From positions 62,001 to 126,000 of the forward strand of contig NZ_RFLX01000007.1 in assembly GCF_003696345.1 (NCBI RefSeq): a stretch of 64,000 nt of DNA, given 5' to 3'. Position 1 is the stretch's first letter. Every line of letters begins with the position of its first letter. A model generated the notes under the pieces. That model did no database searches, was not told the origin of the DNA, and saw only the letters and a program-made list of their open reading frames with translations. This document shows positions 55,207-64,000 of this stretch, piece by piece. The stretch is from Teichococcus wenyumeiae. Lineage in GTDB: Bacteria > Pseudomonadota > Alphaproteobacteria > Acetobacterales > Acetobacteraceae. The position numbers and the translations under genes are program-made.

Positions 55207-56076
55207 TCAGAGCATCGGCCGGCCGCCGGTGACGGGGATCAGCGCGCCGGTCATGTAGCTGCTCTCGTCCGAGGCCAGCAGCACATAGGCGGGCGCCAGT
55301 TCCGCCGGCTGGCCCGCGCGGCCGAGCGGCGTATTCTCGCCAAAGCTCTTCACCGCCTCCTCCGGCATGGTGGAGGGGATCAGCGGCGTCCAGATCGGGC
55401 CGGGGGCCACGCAGTTCACCCGTATGCCCTTCTCCGCCACCAGCCCCGCCAGGCCGGCGGTGAAGTTGGCGATGGCGCCCTTGGTGGTGGCATAGGCCAG
55501 CAGCGTGGGCGACGGGCTGGTGGCGTTGATCGAGGTGGTGTTGATGATCGAGGCGCCGGACTGCATGTGCTTCAGCGCGGCCTTCGAGAGATAGAACTGC
55601 GAGTAGATGTTCGTCCTGAAGGTGAGGTCCCATTCCTCGTCGCTGATGTCGTCGATCTTGTCGAAGGTGAGCTGGTGCGCGGCGTTGTTCACCAGCACCG
55701 AGATGCCGCCCAGCTCATCCACCGTGCGCTGCACCAGATCGCGGCAGAAGGCCGGGTCCGTAATGTCGCCAGGGGCCAGGATAGCCTTGCGGCCGGCCTG
55801 CTTCACCCATTTGGCGGTTTCCTGGGCGTCGTCATGCTCGTTCAGATACGAGATCACGAGATCGGCGCCTTCCCGCGCGAAGGCGATGGCGACCGCGCGG
55901 CCGATGCCAGAATCGCCGCCGGTGATCAGCACCTTCTTGCCTGTCAGGCGGCCGCTGCCCTTGTAGGATTTCTCGCCGTGGTCGGGCTGCGGGTTCATGG
56001 GGGCGGTATGGCCCGGAGGCTGCTGCTGCTGCGAAGGCTGCGGCGGCTGCGGACGGCTGGTGTCGTCGTTTGGCAT
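55207..56076 (-). CDS. SDR family oxidoreductase (YhdF/YhxC-like)
   Basis: A 289-residue short-chain dehydrogenase. A Gln/Pro-rich N-terminal tail of ~35 residues precedes the core: cofactor loop ITGGDSGIGRAVAIAF, NNAAH, the Ser in NTTSINATSP and the catalytic YATTK. It ends in PVTGGRPML. This extended-N-terminus group is often induced by general stress; the substrate is unknown. Start at 56076 (MPNDDTSRP) chosen because upstream extension is not conserved in character. Confidence 0.92.
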   Translation of the reverse strand: MPNDDTSRPQPPQPSQQQQPPGHTAPMNPQPDHGEKSYKGSGRLTGKKVLITGGDSGIGRAVAIAFAREGADLVISYLNEHDDAQETAKWVKQAGRKAILAPGDITDPAFCRDLVQRTVDELGGISVLVNNAAHQLTFDKIDDISDEEWDLTFRTNIYSQFYLSKAALKHMQSGASIINTTSINATSPSPTLLAYATTKGAIANFTAGLAGLVAEKGIRVNCVAPGPIWTPLIPSTMPEEAVKSFGENTPLGRAGQPAELAPAYVLLASDESSYMTGALIPVTGGRPML

Positions 56077-56157
56077 GGTCGGGCCTCCTGTTGTGCTTCG
56101 CCCGCACAACGCCGCACCAGCCGGATGGTCACAGCCAAACCACGGAAAACCTTAGTT

Positions 56158-57360
56158 TTAGCCACGCTCCAGCATTATGCGGCAGGCCTGCGCATCCGGT
56201 GTGCAGCCCTCTTGCAGCCACCATTGCCGCACCCGCGCCAGGGCCTGCCCCACCCCCGGCCCCGCCGGAATGCCGGCAGCCAGGGCGTCGCGCCCCTGCA
56301 AGGGAAACACCGGCCGGGGCGTGGCGGCAACGCGCCCGCGCAGGGCGCTGCGGTCCACGCCGTCCGATGCCTCGGCGATCCAGGCCAGGTCCGCCGGCAG
56401 GCCGGGCGGCGTGCCCGCCAGCCAGCGGCGCAGTGCCGCGCCTTCCAGTTCCGGCGGCGGGCGCAGCTTGGGGTCCGCCAGTTGCCGCAGCCGTTCCGCC
56501 TCGGCCGAGGAAAAGCGCAGGCGGCGGGCCAGCGCCTCGGTCTCGGTGCCGGGCGCCAGCAGGGCCGCCAGCCGCAGCAGGGGTTCCACCGGGGCCTGGG
56601 GGTCGGCCAGCAGGCGGGACAGGGCGGCACCCTCCCCCGCTTCCGGCAGAATGGCGGGCAGCACGCCGGCCTCGCGCATCAGCGCCAGGGCGCCGCCGGG
56701 GTCAGGCGCTTCCAGTAGGCGCTTCAGCTCCATCCAGACCCGCTCGGCGGAAAGCCGCGCCAGCCCCGGCACGGCGTCACGGATGGCGGCCAGCGCCGCC
56801 GGGTCCGGCGCCCCGCGGCCGTAGCGGGCATGGAAGCGGAAGAAGCGCAGGAGGCGCAGGTAATCCTCCGCCATGCGCGTCGCCGGGTCGCCCACGAAGC
56901 GCACGCGGCCGCCGGCGAGGTCGGCTCGGCCGTCGAAATAGTCCCAGAGGCGCCCACCGGCATCCATGGACATGGCATTGAAGGTGAAGTCGCGCCGCGC
57001 GGCATCCTCGCGCCAGTCGGTGCTCCAGGCCACCTGGGCGTGGCGGCCATCGGTCACCAGGTCGCGGCGCAGGCTGGTGACCTCCACCGGCTGGTGGTCC
57101 AGCACGGCGGTGACGGTGCCATGCGCCAGCCCGGTCTCGAAGACCTTGATGCCGGCCTCGCGCAGCAGGCGGGAGGCCTCCTCCGGCGCCAGGGCGACGG
57201 CGACATCCACGTCATGCACCGGGCGGCCGGCCAGCAGGTCACGCACCGCGCCACCCACCACCCGCGCCCCCGGCAGCGCCGCCAGCACGGCGGCGGGCGC
57301 CCCCTGCGAGAGCGAGGCGGGAGGGTCGATGCGGTCGTGCGGCAGGTCGGGTTCGGTCAT
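56158..57360 (-). CDS. cca: CCA tRNA nucleotidyltransferase
   Basis: A 400-residue class II enzyme that adds or repairs the 3' CCA of tRNA. ARVVGGAVRDLLAGRPVHDVDVAV has the metal-binding DxD; RRDFTFNAMSMD, DYFDGRADL and the EDYLRLLRFFRF segment complete the head and neck. The C-terminal third is divergent, as in other Rhodospirillales members. In related genomes it is the last gene of a DUF1285-nudix-cca operon; here a CsbD-like gene on the other strand lies between nudix and cca. Confidence 0.94.
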   Translation of the reverse strand: MTEPDLPHDRIDPPASLSQGAPAAVLAALPGARVVGGAVRDLLAGRPVHDVDVAVALAPEEASRLLREAGIKVFETGLAHGTVTAVLDHQPVEVTSLRRDLVTDGRHAQVAWSTDWREDAARRDFTFNAMSMDAGGRLWDYFDGRADLAGGRVRFVGDPATRMAEDYLRLLRFFRFHARYGRGAPDPAALAAIRDAVPGLARLSAERVWMELKRLLEAPDPGGALALMREAGVLPAILPEAGEGAALSRLLADPQAPVEPLLRLAALLAPGTETEALARRLRFSSAEAERLRQLADPKLRPPPELEGAALRRWLAGTPPGLPADLAWIAEASDGVDRSALRGRVAATPRPVFPLQGRDALAAGIPAGPGVGQALARVRQWWLQEGCTPDAQACRIMLERG

Positions 57361-57378
57361 GGCGCCGGCAAGGCAGCA

Positions 57379-57395
57379 CGTGACGTTCTGTCACG
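57379..57395. promoter_or_regulatory. CGTGAC-GTTCT-GTCACG palindrome upstream of csbD-like gene
   Basis: A perfect 6-bp inverted repeat with 5-bp spacer, about 85 bases ahead of the CsbD-like start and 18 bases ahead of the cca start on the other strand. It may be an operator for either gene. No EcfG-type GGAAC/CGTT promoter pair was found for the stress-type gene. Confidence 0.35.
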
Positions 57396-57479
57396 CAATC
57401 CGGCCGCATCCAATCCAGCCATGTGGCGTTGCTTAGCTGGAGGCCGGCGCCAGCCGGCAAAACAGGATAGGAGACCATC

Positions 57480-57719
57480 ATGGTTGATGAAAACCGCGTG
57501 TCCGGCGCCGCCCGCGATGCCTTTGGCCGCGTGCAGGAAGCCGCCGGCAACCTGACCGGCGACAGCCGCATGCAGGCACGTGGCATGTACAACCAGGCGC
57601 AGGGCTCGACCGAGAACATGCTGGGCCAGCTCGGTGACTGCATCCGCGAGCAGCCGCTGACCTCCGTGCTGATCGGCGCCGGCATCGGCTACGTGCTGGG
57701 CCGCCTGCGGATCCTCTGA
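57480..57719 (+). CDS. CsbD-like small protein with C-terminal membrane segment
   Basis: A 79-residue protein. The N-terminal half has a CsbD-like repeat (GAARDAFGRVQEAAGNLTGD and QARGMYNQAQGSTENMLGQL), and the C-terminal half is a DUF883-like anchor (REQPLTSVLIGAGIGYVLGR). AGGAG is 7 bases upstream. CsbD proteins are abundant in general stress, function unknown. It sits on the strand opposite to nudix and cca, with an inverted repeat upstream. Confidence 0.8.
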   Translation: MVDENRVSGAARDAFGRVQEAAGNLTGDSRMQARGMYNQAQGSTENMLGQLGDCIREQPLTSVLIGAGIGYVLGRLRIL

Positions 57720-57735
57720 TCCCGGCGCGGGCGCG

Positions 57736-58356
57736 CTACCGCAGCACCAGCGCCAGGTTGCGCAGGATGGCGGCGGTGGCGCCCCAGACATAGTGCCGCT
57801 CATGCGGCCAGACCCAGAAGGACCTTTCCCGCCCGCGGAACTGGGCCTTCTGCCGTTGTGGCAGGGCCGGGTCCAGCAGCCGCTTCAGGTCGTATTCGAA
57901 GATCAGGTCCACCTCGCCCGGTTCCGGCACCAGCTTCAACGGCGGGTGCAGCAGCGCCACCACGGGCGTGATGCGGTAGCCGGTGCCGGTCAGGTGGTCC
58001 GGCAGCCGCCCCATCACCTTCGGCAGGGTCGGGCCGAGGCCTATTTCCTCCCAGGCTTCGCGCAAGGCCGCCTGCTCGGCGCTTTCCCCCGGCTCCATGC
58101 GGCCGCCGGGAAAGGCTACCTGCCCGGCATGGCTGGAGAGCCTGGTGGTGCGCAGCGTCAGCAGCACCGTGGGCGAGGGATGCAACACCACCGGCACCAG
58201 CACCGCCGCCGCCACGGGCTTGCCCACCTCCTCATGGCCTTCGGTGGCCGTCGGCTCGGCACGATCGCGGCGCACGGGGTCGCGCAGGCGCCGGGCGATC
58301 TCCGCCGCGCTCAGCGCCTCGTCGGTGCTGAGCCCCTCGGCTGGCGGGGCGGTCAC
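57736..58356 (-). CDS. NUDIX hydrolase, CoA pyrophosphatase-like (NudL type)
   Basis: A 206-residue hydrolase. The Nudix box is GGRMEPGESAEQAALREAWEEIGL with the conserved REAWEE core, preceded by LTLRTTRLSSHAGQVAFPGG, the UPF0035/CoA-specific motif. It likely cleaves CoA or acyl-CoA to phosphopantetheine and 3',5'-ADP. The start at 58356 overlaps the DUF1285 stop by four bases, so the pair is co-translated. Confidence 0.9.
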   Translation of the reverse strand: MTAPPAEGLSTDEALSAAEIARRLRDPVRRDRAEPTATEGHEEVGKPVAAAVLVPVVLHPSPTVLLTLRTTRLSSHAGQVAFPGGRMEPGESAEQAALREAWEEIGLGPTLPKVMGRLPDHLTGTGYRITPVVALLHPPLKLVPEPGEVDLIFEYDLKRLLDPALPQRQKAQFRGRERSFWVWPHERHYVWGATAAILRNLALVLR

Positions 58357-59030
58357 TTGGCGCCGGCGCGCGGCGCCCGGTTCTCACCCCGGCCATTGCG
58401 GCGATGGGCGCGCGGCGCCTCGGCCGGCACGTCGTCGATGGGGAAGAAGACGCCCTCGCTCCAGACGCCCAGCACCTCCCGGCCATCCACCGTCTCGGGT
58501 TCGGCCAGGGCCACCAGTTCGTAGAAGACGGCGCGGTTGATGCGCGCCTCCAGCCCGCCGCGCACCTTCACATAGGGGCGAGGCTCCCGCGTGCGGGGGT
58601 CCACCGCGACGCGGATGGGGTGGTCGTGGTCGGCGGTGACCATCTCGTCCAGGTTGGTGCGGAAGGTCAGGCATTGCCGCCCCTCGCATTGCCGCCAGAA
58701 GACCTCGACGGCGATGAAGGGCGCGTCCTCCACCTCGACGCGGCCGCGCTCCACCGGGGTTTCCAGCCAGTAGGAGCCATCCTCCTCCCGCTTCAGCACG
58801 GAGGCGAAGAGGCAGACCAGCTCCTTCCGCCCGATCGGGCTGCCCTTGTAGTGCCAGGAGCCATCGCGCGCGATGCGCATGTCCAGCGAGCCGCAATCCA
58901 CCCTCGGTCTCGGCGGGCGGCCTTCCTTCGCGCCGCCCGGGCGCAGCCCGGCCAGGGGGAGGCCGCAGGGATCGCCCCCGCGTGCGGCAATGGGGCGGCA
59001 GCAATCGCCGCTCACATCCGCCTGTTGCAT
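58353..59030 (-). CDS. DUF1285 family protein
   Basis: A 225-residue protein of unknown function. The DUF1285 core begins with CGSLDMRIARDGSWHYKGSP and continues through LVCLFASVLKREEDGSYWLE, VEVEDAPFIAVEVFW and FRTNLDEMVTADHDHPIRV. The first ~45 residues are variable and contain no strong ribosome site, so the ATG at 59030 is only one possible start (59066 is another). It is divergent from moxR by about 125 bp, the usual alphaproteobacterial layout, and overlaps nudix. Confidence 0.87.
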   Translation of the reverse strand: MQQADVSGDCCRPIAARGGDPCGLPLAGLRPGGAKEGRPPRPRVDCGSLDMRIARDGSWHYKGSPIGRKELVCLFASVLKREEDGSYWLETPVERGRVEVEDAPFIAVEVFWRQCEGRQCLTFRTNLDEMVTADHDHPIRVAVDPRTREPRPYVKVRGGLEARINRAVFYELVALAEPETVDGREVLGVWSEGVFFPIDDVPAEAPRAHRRNGRGENRAPRAGAK

Positions 59031-59155
59031 TGCATTCAATGCTTTGTCCGTGCGCCCACTGGTCATACGCTTTCCAAGTCTCGCTCCTGGATCTTGGTGG
59101 CTGGCGAAGAACCTCCGGCCTCCCATATCCAGGCTATATAAGGAGCCCGACCTGC

Positions 59156-60152
<997 letters not shown>

Positions 60153-60160
<8 letters not shown>

Positions 60161-61019
60161 GACCGGCACGGCCCCGCGCGCGACCGCCCTGCGCGCCGAG
60201 GCGCTGGGCGCCCGGCTGCCGCCGCTGGTGGTGGCGGCCGAGCGGGTGGCCGCGACGGTGATGCAGGGCGTCCATGGCCGCCGCCGCGCCGGCCAGGGCG
60301 ACGCCTTCTGGCAGTTCCGCCCCTATACGCCCGGCGATGCGCTGAACCGGCTGGACTGGCGGCAAAGCGCCAAGTCCGACCGCCTCTTCGTGCGTGAGAC
60401 GGAATGGGAAGCGGCCCAGAGCGTCGCTCTCTGGCGCGATGCCGGGGAGACGATGCGCTGGTCCTCCGGCAACCTGCCGCAGAAAGGGGAAAGGGCCGAG
60501 TTGCTGCTGCTGGCCCTGGCCTCCCTGCTGCTGCGCGGCGGGGAACGGGTGCGGCTGCTGGGCCTGCGTCGCGCCTTTGCCGGGCGCGGCGTGCTGCCTT
60601 CCCTGGCGGAAGCCCTGGAGCGGCACGCGCCGCCGCCGGCTGACGAGAGCCTGCCCCGCCATGCCCGCGCCGTGCTGTTCAGCGATTTCCTTCAGCCGCT
60701 GGAGGAGACCCGCGCGGCGGTCGGCGCGCTCTCCGCCCGTGGCGTCACCGGGCATCTGGTGCAGGTGCTGGACCCGGCGGAGGAAACCCTGCCCTATACC
60801 GGCCGCATCCGCTTCGAAGCACTGACGGCCGGCGAGGCTCCGCTGCTGCTGCCCCGCGTGGAAGGCGTCCGCGCCCTTTATGCCGAAAAATTGGCTGCGC
60901 ACCGCGCCGGCCTTTCCACTATTGCCGGTGCCGCCGGTTGGCGCTTCACCACCCACCGTACCGATGCCCCGCCCGAGGCGGCGCTGCTGGCGCTGTGGCA
61001 GGCCCTTTCGCCCGGATAA
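60153..61019 (+). CDS. DUF58 domain protein
   Basis: A 288-residue protein with the DUF58 signature: GVHGRRRAGQGDAFWQFRPY, TPGDALNRLDWRQSAKSDR and LFVRETE. The TTG at 60153 overlaps the moxR stop by 8 bases. The C-terminal half resembles a degenerate von Willebrand A fold (HARAVLFSDFLQPLEETRAA). Partner of MoxR in Bat-like complexes. Confidence 0.92.
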
Positions 61020-61028
61020 CCGCTCATC

Positions 61029-63749
61029 ATGCTGCAACTTGGCCCGATCGGTTTCGTGCTTCCCTGGTTGCTGCTGGCCCTGCCCCTGCTGCCGGCGATC
61101 TGGTGGCTGCTGCGCGTGACGCCGCCGGCCCCGCGCCGGCAGGTCTTCCCCGCCCTGCGCCTGCTGCGCGACCTGCCGGTGCCGGAGCAAACGCCCAGCC
61201 GCACCCCCTGGTGGCTGTTGCTGCTGCGCCTGACGGCGGCGGCGCTGATCGTGCTGGGGCTGGCCCGGCCGGTCTGGGGTCCGGGCGCCGGCACGGCGGG
61301 GGATGGCCCGCTGCTGCTGGTGATCGACGACGGCTGGGCCTCCGCGCCCGACTGGCCCGCCCGCGCCGCAGCCGCCCAGGCGGCGCTGGACACCGCCTCC
61401 CGCGAAGGCCGCCGCGCCGCGCTGCTGACCACCGCCCCCACCGACACGCCCGAGAGTACCCGCCCCAGCGCCCTGATGCCGGCCGAGGAACTGCGCGCCC
61501 GCGTCACCGCGCTCCGCCCGAAATCCTGGGCGCCGGACCGCGCGGCGGCGCTGGCGGGCTTCCAGTCCTGGCGGCAGAACAATTCCGGCGCGCTGTCCAC
61601 CCTCTGGCTGGCCGATGGGCTGGAGCATCAGGCGGAAGGCGACGGCAGCACGCCCTTGGCCGAGGCCCTGGCCGCCGCCGGCCCGCTGACCCTGGCCCGC
61701 ACCGAGAACCGCGCCACCCGCCTGCTGCTGCCGCCGCGCGCCGAGCCTGACCGGCTGCTGGTTTCGCTGCGCCAGACCCCGGCGCCGGCTGGCGGGCAGG
61801 CCACCGTACTGGCCCGCACCGGCGACGGACGCGCGCTGGCCAGCACCACCATCGACCTGCCCGCCGGCGCCACGGCCGGGGAAGCCGCGCTGGAGCTGCC
61901 GCTGGAGATCCGCAATCAGGTGGTGCGGCTGGATCTCGACGAGGATGAGAGCGCCGGCGCCGCCGTGCTGCTGGACGAGCGCTTCCGCCGCCGCCCGGTG
62001 GGGCTGGTCGGCCCCGCCCAGTCCGGCACCGATACGCCGCTGATCGGCGCGCTGTATTACCTGGAGCGCTCGCTCTCCCCCACCGCCGAGCTGCGTTCCG
62101 GCAGCATCGAGCAACTGCTGGCCCGCCAGCTTTCCGTGCTGGTCCTGGCCGACCGCCCGGTCTCCGAGGGGCGGGAGCGCGAGGCACTGGACCGCTGGGT
62201 GCGGGAGGGCGGCACCCTGGTGCGCTTCGCCGGCCCGCGCTTGGCCGAGCATCCGGATTCCCTGCTGCCGGTGCGCCTGCGCGCCGGGGAGCGGCAGTTG
62301 GGTGGCTCGCTCTCCTGGGAACAGCCGCAGCACATGGCGCCCTTCCCCGACAGCTCCCCCTTCGCCGGGCTGGTGCCGCCGGCCGAGGTCACCGTTTCCA
62401 CCCAGGTCCTGGCCGAGCCCGACCCGCGCCTGTCGGAACGCAGCTGGGCCCGCCTCGCTGATGGCACGCCGCTGGTGACGGCGGAAACGCGCGGCGCCGG
62501 GCGCATCGTGCTGTTTCATGTCACGGCCAATGCGGAATGGTCCAACCTGCCGCTCTCCGGCCTGTTCCCCGACATGCTGCGGCGGCTGGTGGCCCTCTCC
62601 TCCGGCGTGGCGGGGGCGGAAGGCAGCGCGCCGCTGGCGCCGGTGGAGAACATGGACGGTTTCGGCCGCCTGGGCCCGGCGCCGGGCGGCGTGGCCGCCA
62701 TCGCCGCCAATGCCTTCGCCGAGACGAAGCCCGGCCCGCGCCACCCGCCGGGCTGGTACGGCGTGCCCGGCGAGGGCGGGGAACGCCGCGCGCTCAACCT
62801 GTCCGCCAGCCTGCCCGCCCCGCGCCCCATGGCGGCGCCGCCCGCCGGCACTGGCTTCCAGGCCATCGGCGGCGTGCCGGCGGAGCGCGACCTCGGCCCC
62901 TGGCTGCTGGGCGCGGCGCTGCTGCTGCTGGCGCTGGACCTGCTGCTCTCACTGGGGCAGCGCGGGCTGATCGGCCGGCCGGCGCGGCTGGCGCTGCTGG
63001 CCCTGGCGCTGCTGGCGCCTCTGGGTTCGGCACGGGCGCAGCAGGCCGGCGACCTGCCGCTGGTCACGCGCATCGGCTATGTGGTCACGGACGATCCCTC
63101 GGCCGATGACGTGGTGCGGCAAGGGCTGGCCGGCCTGTCCGAATACGTCAACCGCCGCACCGCCGCAGCACTCGGCGAGCCGGCGGCGGTGAAGCCGGGG
63201 CAGGACGACCTTTCGGTGCTGCCGCTGCTCTACTGGGCCATCCTGCCCGAAGCCCAGGCGCCCGACCCCGCCGCCGTGGCCGCGCTGAACGACTACATGC
63301 GTAACGGCGGCATCATCCTCTTCGACACGCGGGACGAAGGCTCCGGCGAAGGCTTCTCCCCCGGCGCGCGGGAGGCATTGCAGCGGGTGACGCGCAGCCT
63401 CGCCATCCCGCCCCTGGCGCCGGTGACGGCGGAGCATGTGCTGACCCGTTCCTTCTACCTGCTGCAGGACCTGCCGGGGCGCTTCGCCGGCGGGCAGGTC
63501 TGGGTATCGCGGGAAGAGGACCGGGCCAATGACAGCGTCAGCCCGGTGATCATCGGCGGCCATGACTGGGCCGGGGCCTGGGCGGTGGATGCGCGGGGCA
63601 GCAATCCCTTCGCCGCCATCCCCGGCGGCACGCGGCAGCGGACGCTGGCCTATCGCTTCGGCGTCAACCTCGTGATGTACGCGCTGACCGGCAACTACAA
63701 GGGTGACCAGGTGCATGTGCCGGCCATCCTGGAAAGGCTCGGCAACTGA
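61029..63749 (+). CDS. BatA/DUF4159 membrane protein
   Basis: A 906-residue protein. BatA-type N-terminus with two membrane spans (residues 7-28, 59-78), a VWA-like and periplasmic beta-rich body, two more spans near 620-660 and a C-terminal DUF4159 domain from about 690 (LPLVTRIGYVVTDD; MRNGGIILFDTRDEGSGE; NDSVSPVIIGGHDWAGAWA). It belongs to the MoxR/DUF58 complex. Overlaps the next gene by one base (TGATG). Confidence 0.93.
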   Translation: MLQLGPIGFVLPWLLLALPLLPAIWWLLRVTPPAPRRQVFPALRLLRDLPVPEQTPSRTPWWLLLLRLTAAALIVLGLARPVWGPGAGTAGDGPLLLVIDDGWASAPDWPARAAAAQAALDTASREGRRAALLTTAPTDTPESTRPSALMPAEELRARVTALRPKSWAPDRAAALAGFQSWRQNNSGALSTLWLADGLEHQAEGDGSTPLAEALAAAGPLTLARTENRATRLLLPPRAEPDRLLVSLRQTPAPAGGQATVLARTGDGRALASTTIDLPAGATAGEAALELPLEIRNQVVRLDLDEDESAGAAVLLDERFRRRPVGLVGPAQSGTDTPLIGALYYLERSLSPTAELRSGSIEQLLARQLSVLVLADRPVSEGREREALDRWVREGGTLVRFAGPRLAEHPDSLLPVRLRAGERQLGGSLSWEQPQHMAPFPDSSPFAGLVPPAEVTVSTQVLAEPDPRLSERSWARLADGTPLVTAETRGAGRIVLFHVTANAEWSNLPLSGLFPDMLRRLVALSSGVAGAEGSAPLAPVENMDGFGRLGPAPGGVAAIAANAFAETKPGPRHPPGWYGVPGEGGERRALNLSASLPAPRPMAAPPAGTGFQAIGGVPAERDLGPWLLGAALLLLALDLLLSLGQRGLIGRPARLALLALALLAPLGSARAQQAGDLPLVTRIGYVVTDDPSADDVVRQGLAGLSEYVNRRTAAALGEPAAVKPGQDDLSVLPLLYWAILPEAQAPDPAAVAALNDYMRNGGIILFDTRDEGSGEGFSPGAREALQRVTRSLAIPPLAPVTAEHVLTRSFYLLQDLPGRFAGGQVWVSREEDRANDSVSPVIIGGHDWAGAWAVDARGSNPFAAIPGGTRQRTLAYRFGVNLVMYALTGNYKGDQVHVPAILERLGN

Positions 63750-64000
63750 TGCAGAACGCCATTTCGGCGGTCGATTTCGCACCCATCCTGCCGGCCTGGC
63801 TGCTGGTGGCGCTGGCGGTGCTGGCGCTGCTCGCACTGGTGCCGGCGCTGTGGCGGCGGGCGCGCGGGGTCTGGTGGCGGGCGCTCTCCTTCGCGCTGCT
63901 GCTGCTGGCGCTGGGCAACCCGCGGCTGGTGCAGGAAACGCGGGAAACCCGCCCCGATATCGCCCTGCTGGTGCAGGACCGCAGCGACAGCGCCCGCATC
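63749..64000 (+). CDS. Membrane protein of the MoxR-DUF4159 cluster (N-terminal part)
   Basis: Starts at 63749 with TGATG overlap and stays open to the window end (84 codons). It has an N-terminal membrane helix (WLLVALAVLALLALVPALW), a basic loop, a second helix (ALSFALLLLALGNPRLV) and then LLVQDRSDSARI, the beginning of a VWA/glutamine-amidotransferase-like domain. Homologues at this place are about 690 residues long. Function unknown. Confidence 0.85.
   Translation, partial: MQNAISAVDFAPILPAWLLVALAVLALLALVPALWRRARGVWWRALSFALLLLALGNPRLVQETRETRPDIALLVQDRSDSARI

Noticed and set aside
57361-57479. EcfG stress promoter for the CsbD-like gene
   Set aside because: No GGAAC with CGTT at correct spacing; CGTT occurs without a partner.

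Overview
The window is very GC-rich (third codon positions mostly G or C) and carries gene sets typical of Alphaproteobacteria: argH/lptM/lysA/DUF4175, chpT with a CtrA-type regulator, petABC, hldD and lgt/midA/pgeF neighbourhoods, DUF1285-nudix-cca, and the MoxR-DUF58-DUF4159 cluster. Protein flavour and gene order suggest a Rhodospirillales/Acetobacteraceae chromosome (Roseomonas-like). That placement is inference; no rRNA is present to confirm it. I see no prophage, transposase, CRISPR array, tRNA or rRNA gene. Almost all of it is housekeeping and regulatory chromosome, and I found no clearly new multi-gene system.

Layout. 1-7554: amino-acid biosynthesis block (DUF4175, lysA, lptM-like lipoprotein, argH, divergent tlpA). 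Its usual contiguity is broken by a 2.7 kb cassette holding an RpiR-type regulator, a flavin-dependent monooxygenase and a 2'-5' RNA ligase-like protein. 7621-10653: amidase, an orphan TRAP-type binding protein and an XRE regulator. 10792-14292: polyhydroxyalkanoate module (phaR divergent from a PhaE-like gene, phaC and phaA), where the PhaE-like and phaC frames overlap by about 209 bp. 14293-14642: an AT-rich control region. 14643-21563: a CtrA-like response regulator facing a chpT-cheA-cheW-cheY-cheB-cheR operon. 21678-26221: DUF3553, TauE/SafE permease, moaA, small envelope proteins and two TerC paralogues. 26350-28575: purB, a Pro/Arg/His-rich secreted protein and ubiK. 28743-35317: hldD, lgt, midA, pgeF, a lipoprotein, an HI0607-type dehydrogenase and prs, all on the plus strand with several coupled starts. 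35567-41080: GST, phosphatase, DUF2000/AraC, rplY-pth-ychF. 41209-46355: hybrid kinase, DUF4169, dienelactone hydrolase, guaD, mtnP. 46469-49108: petABC (bc1 complex). 49392-56076: hemF, phosphatase, GFA protein, LprI-like protein, ABC exporter, MFS carrier, SDR. 56158-64000: cca, CsbD-like, NUDIX, DUF1285, then divergent moxR-DUF58-DUF4159 and the start of one more membrane protein.

How the genes work together. PhaR is the expected repressor of the adjacent PHA storage genes. ChpT normally passes phosphate from a CckA-type kinase to CtrA, so its place at the head of a chemotaxis operon facing a CtrA-like gene suggests that cell-cycle or motility control and the chemosensory array are wired together. 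lgt, lptM, hldD and DUF4175 serve the envelope; petABC and hemF serve respiration; mtnP and guaD serve purine salvage; rplY-pth-ychF serves translation. Start codons other than ATG (TTG in argH, midA, two lipoproteins, the hybrid kinase and DUF58; GTG in tlpA, pth and others) and 4-base stop/start overlaps are frequent.
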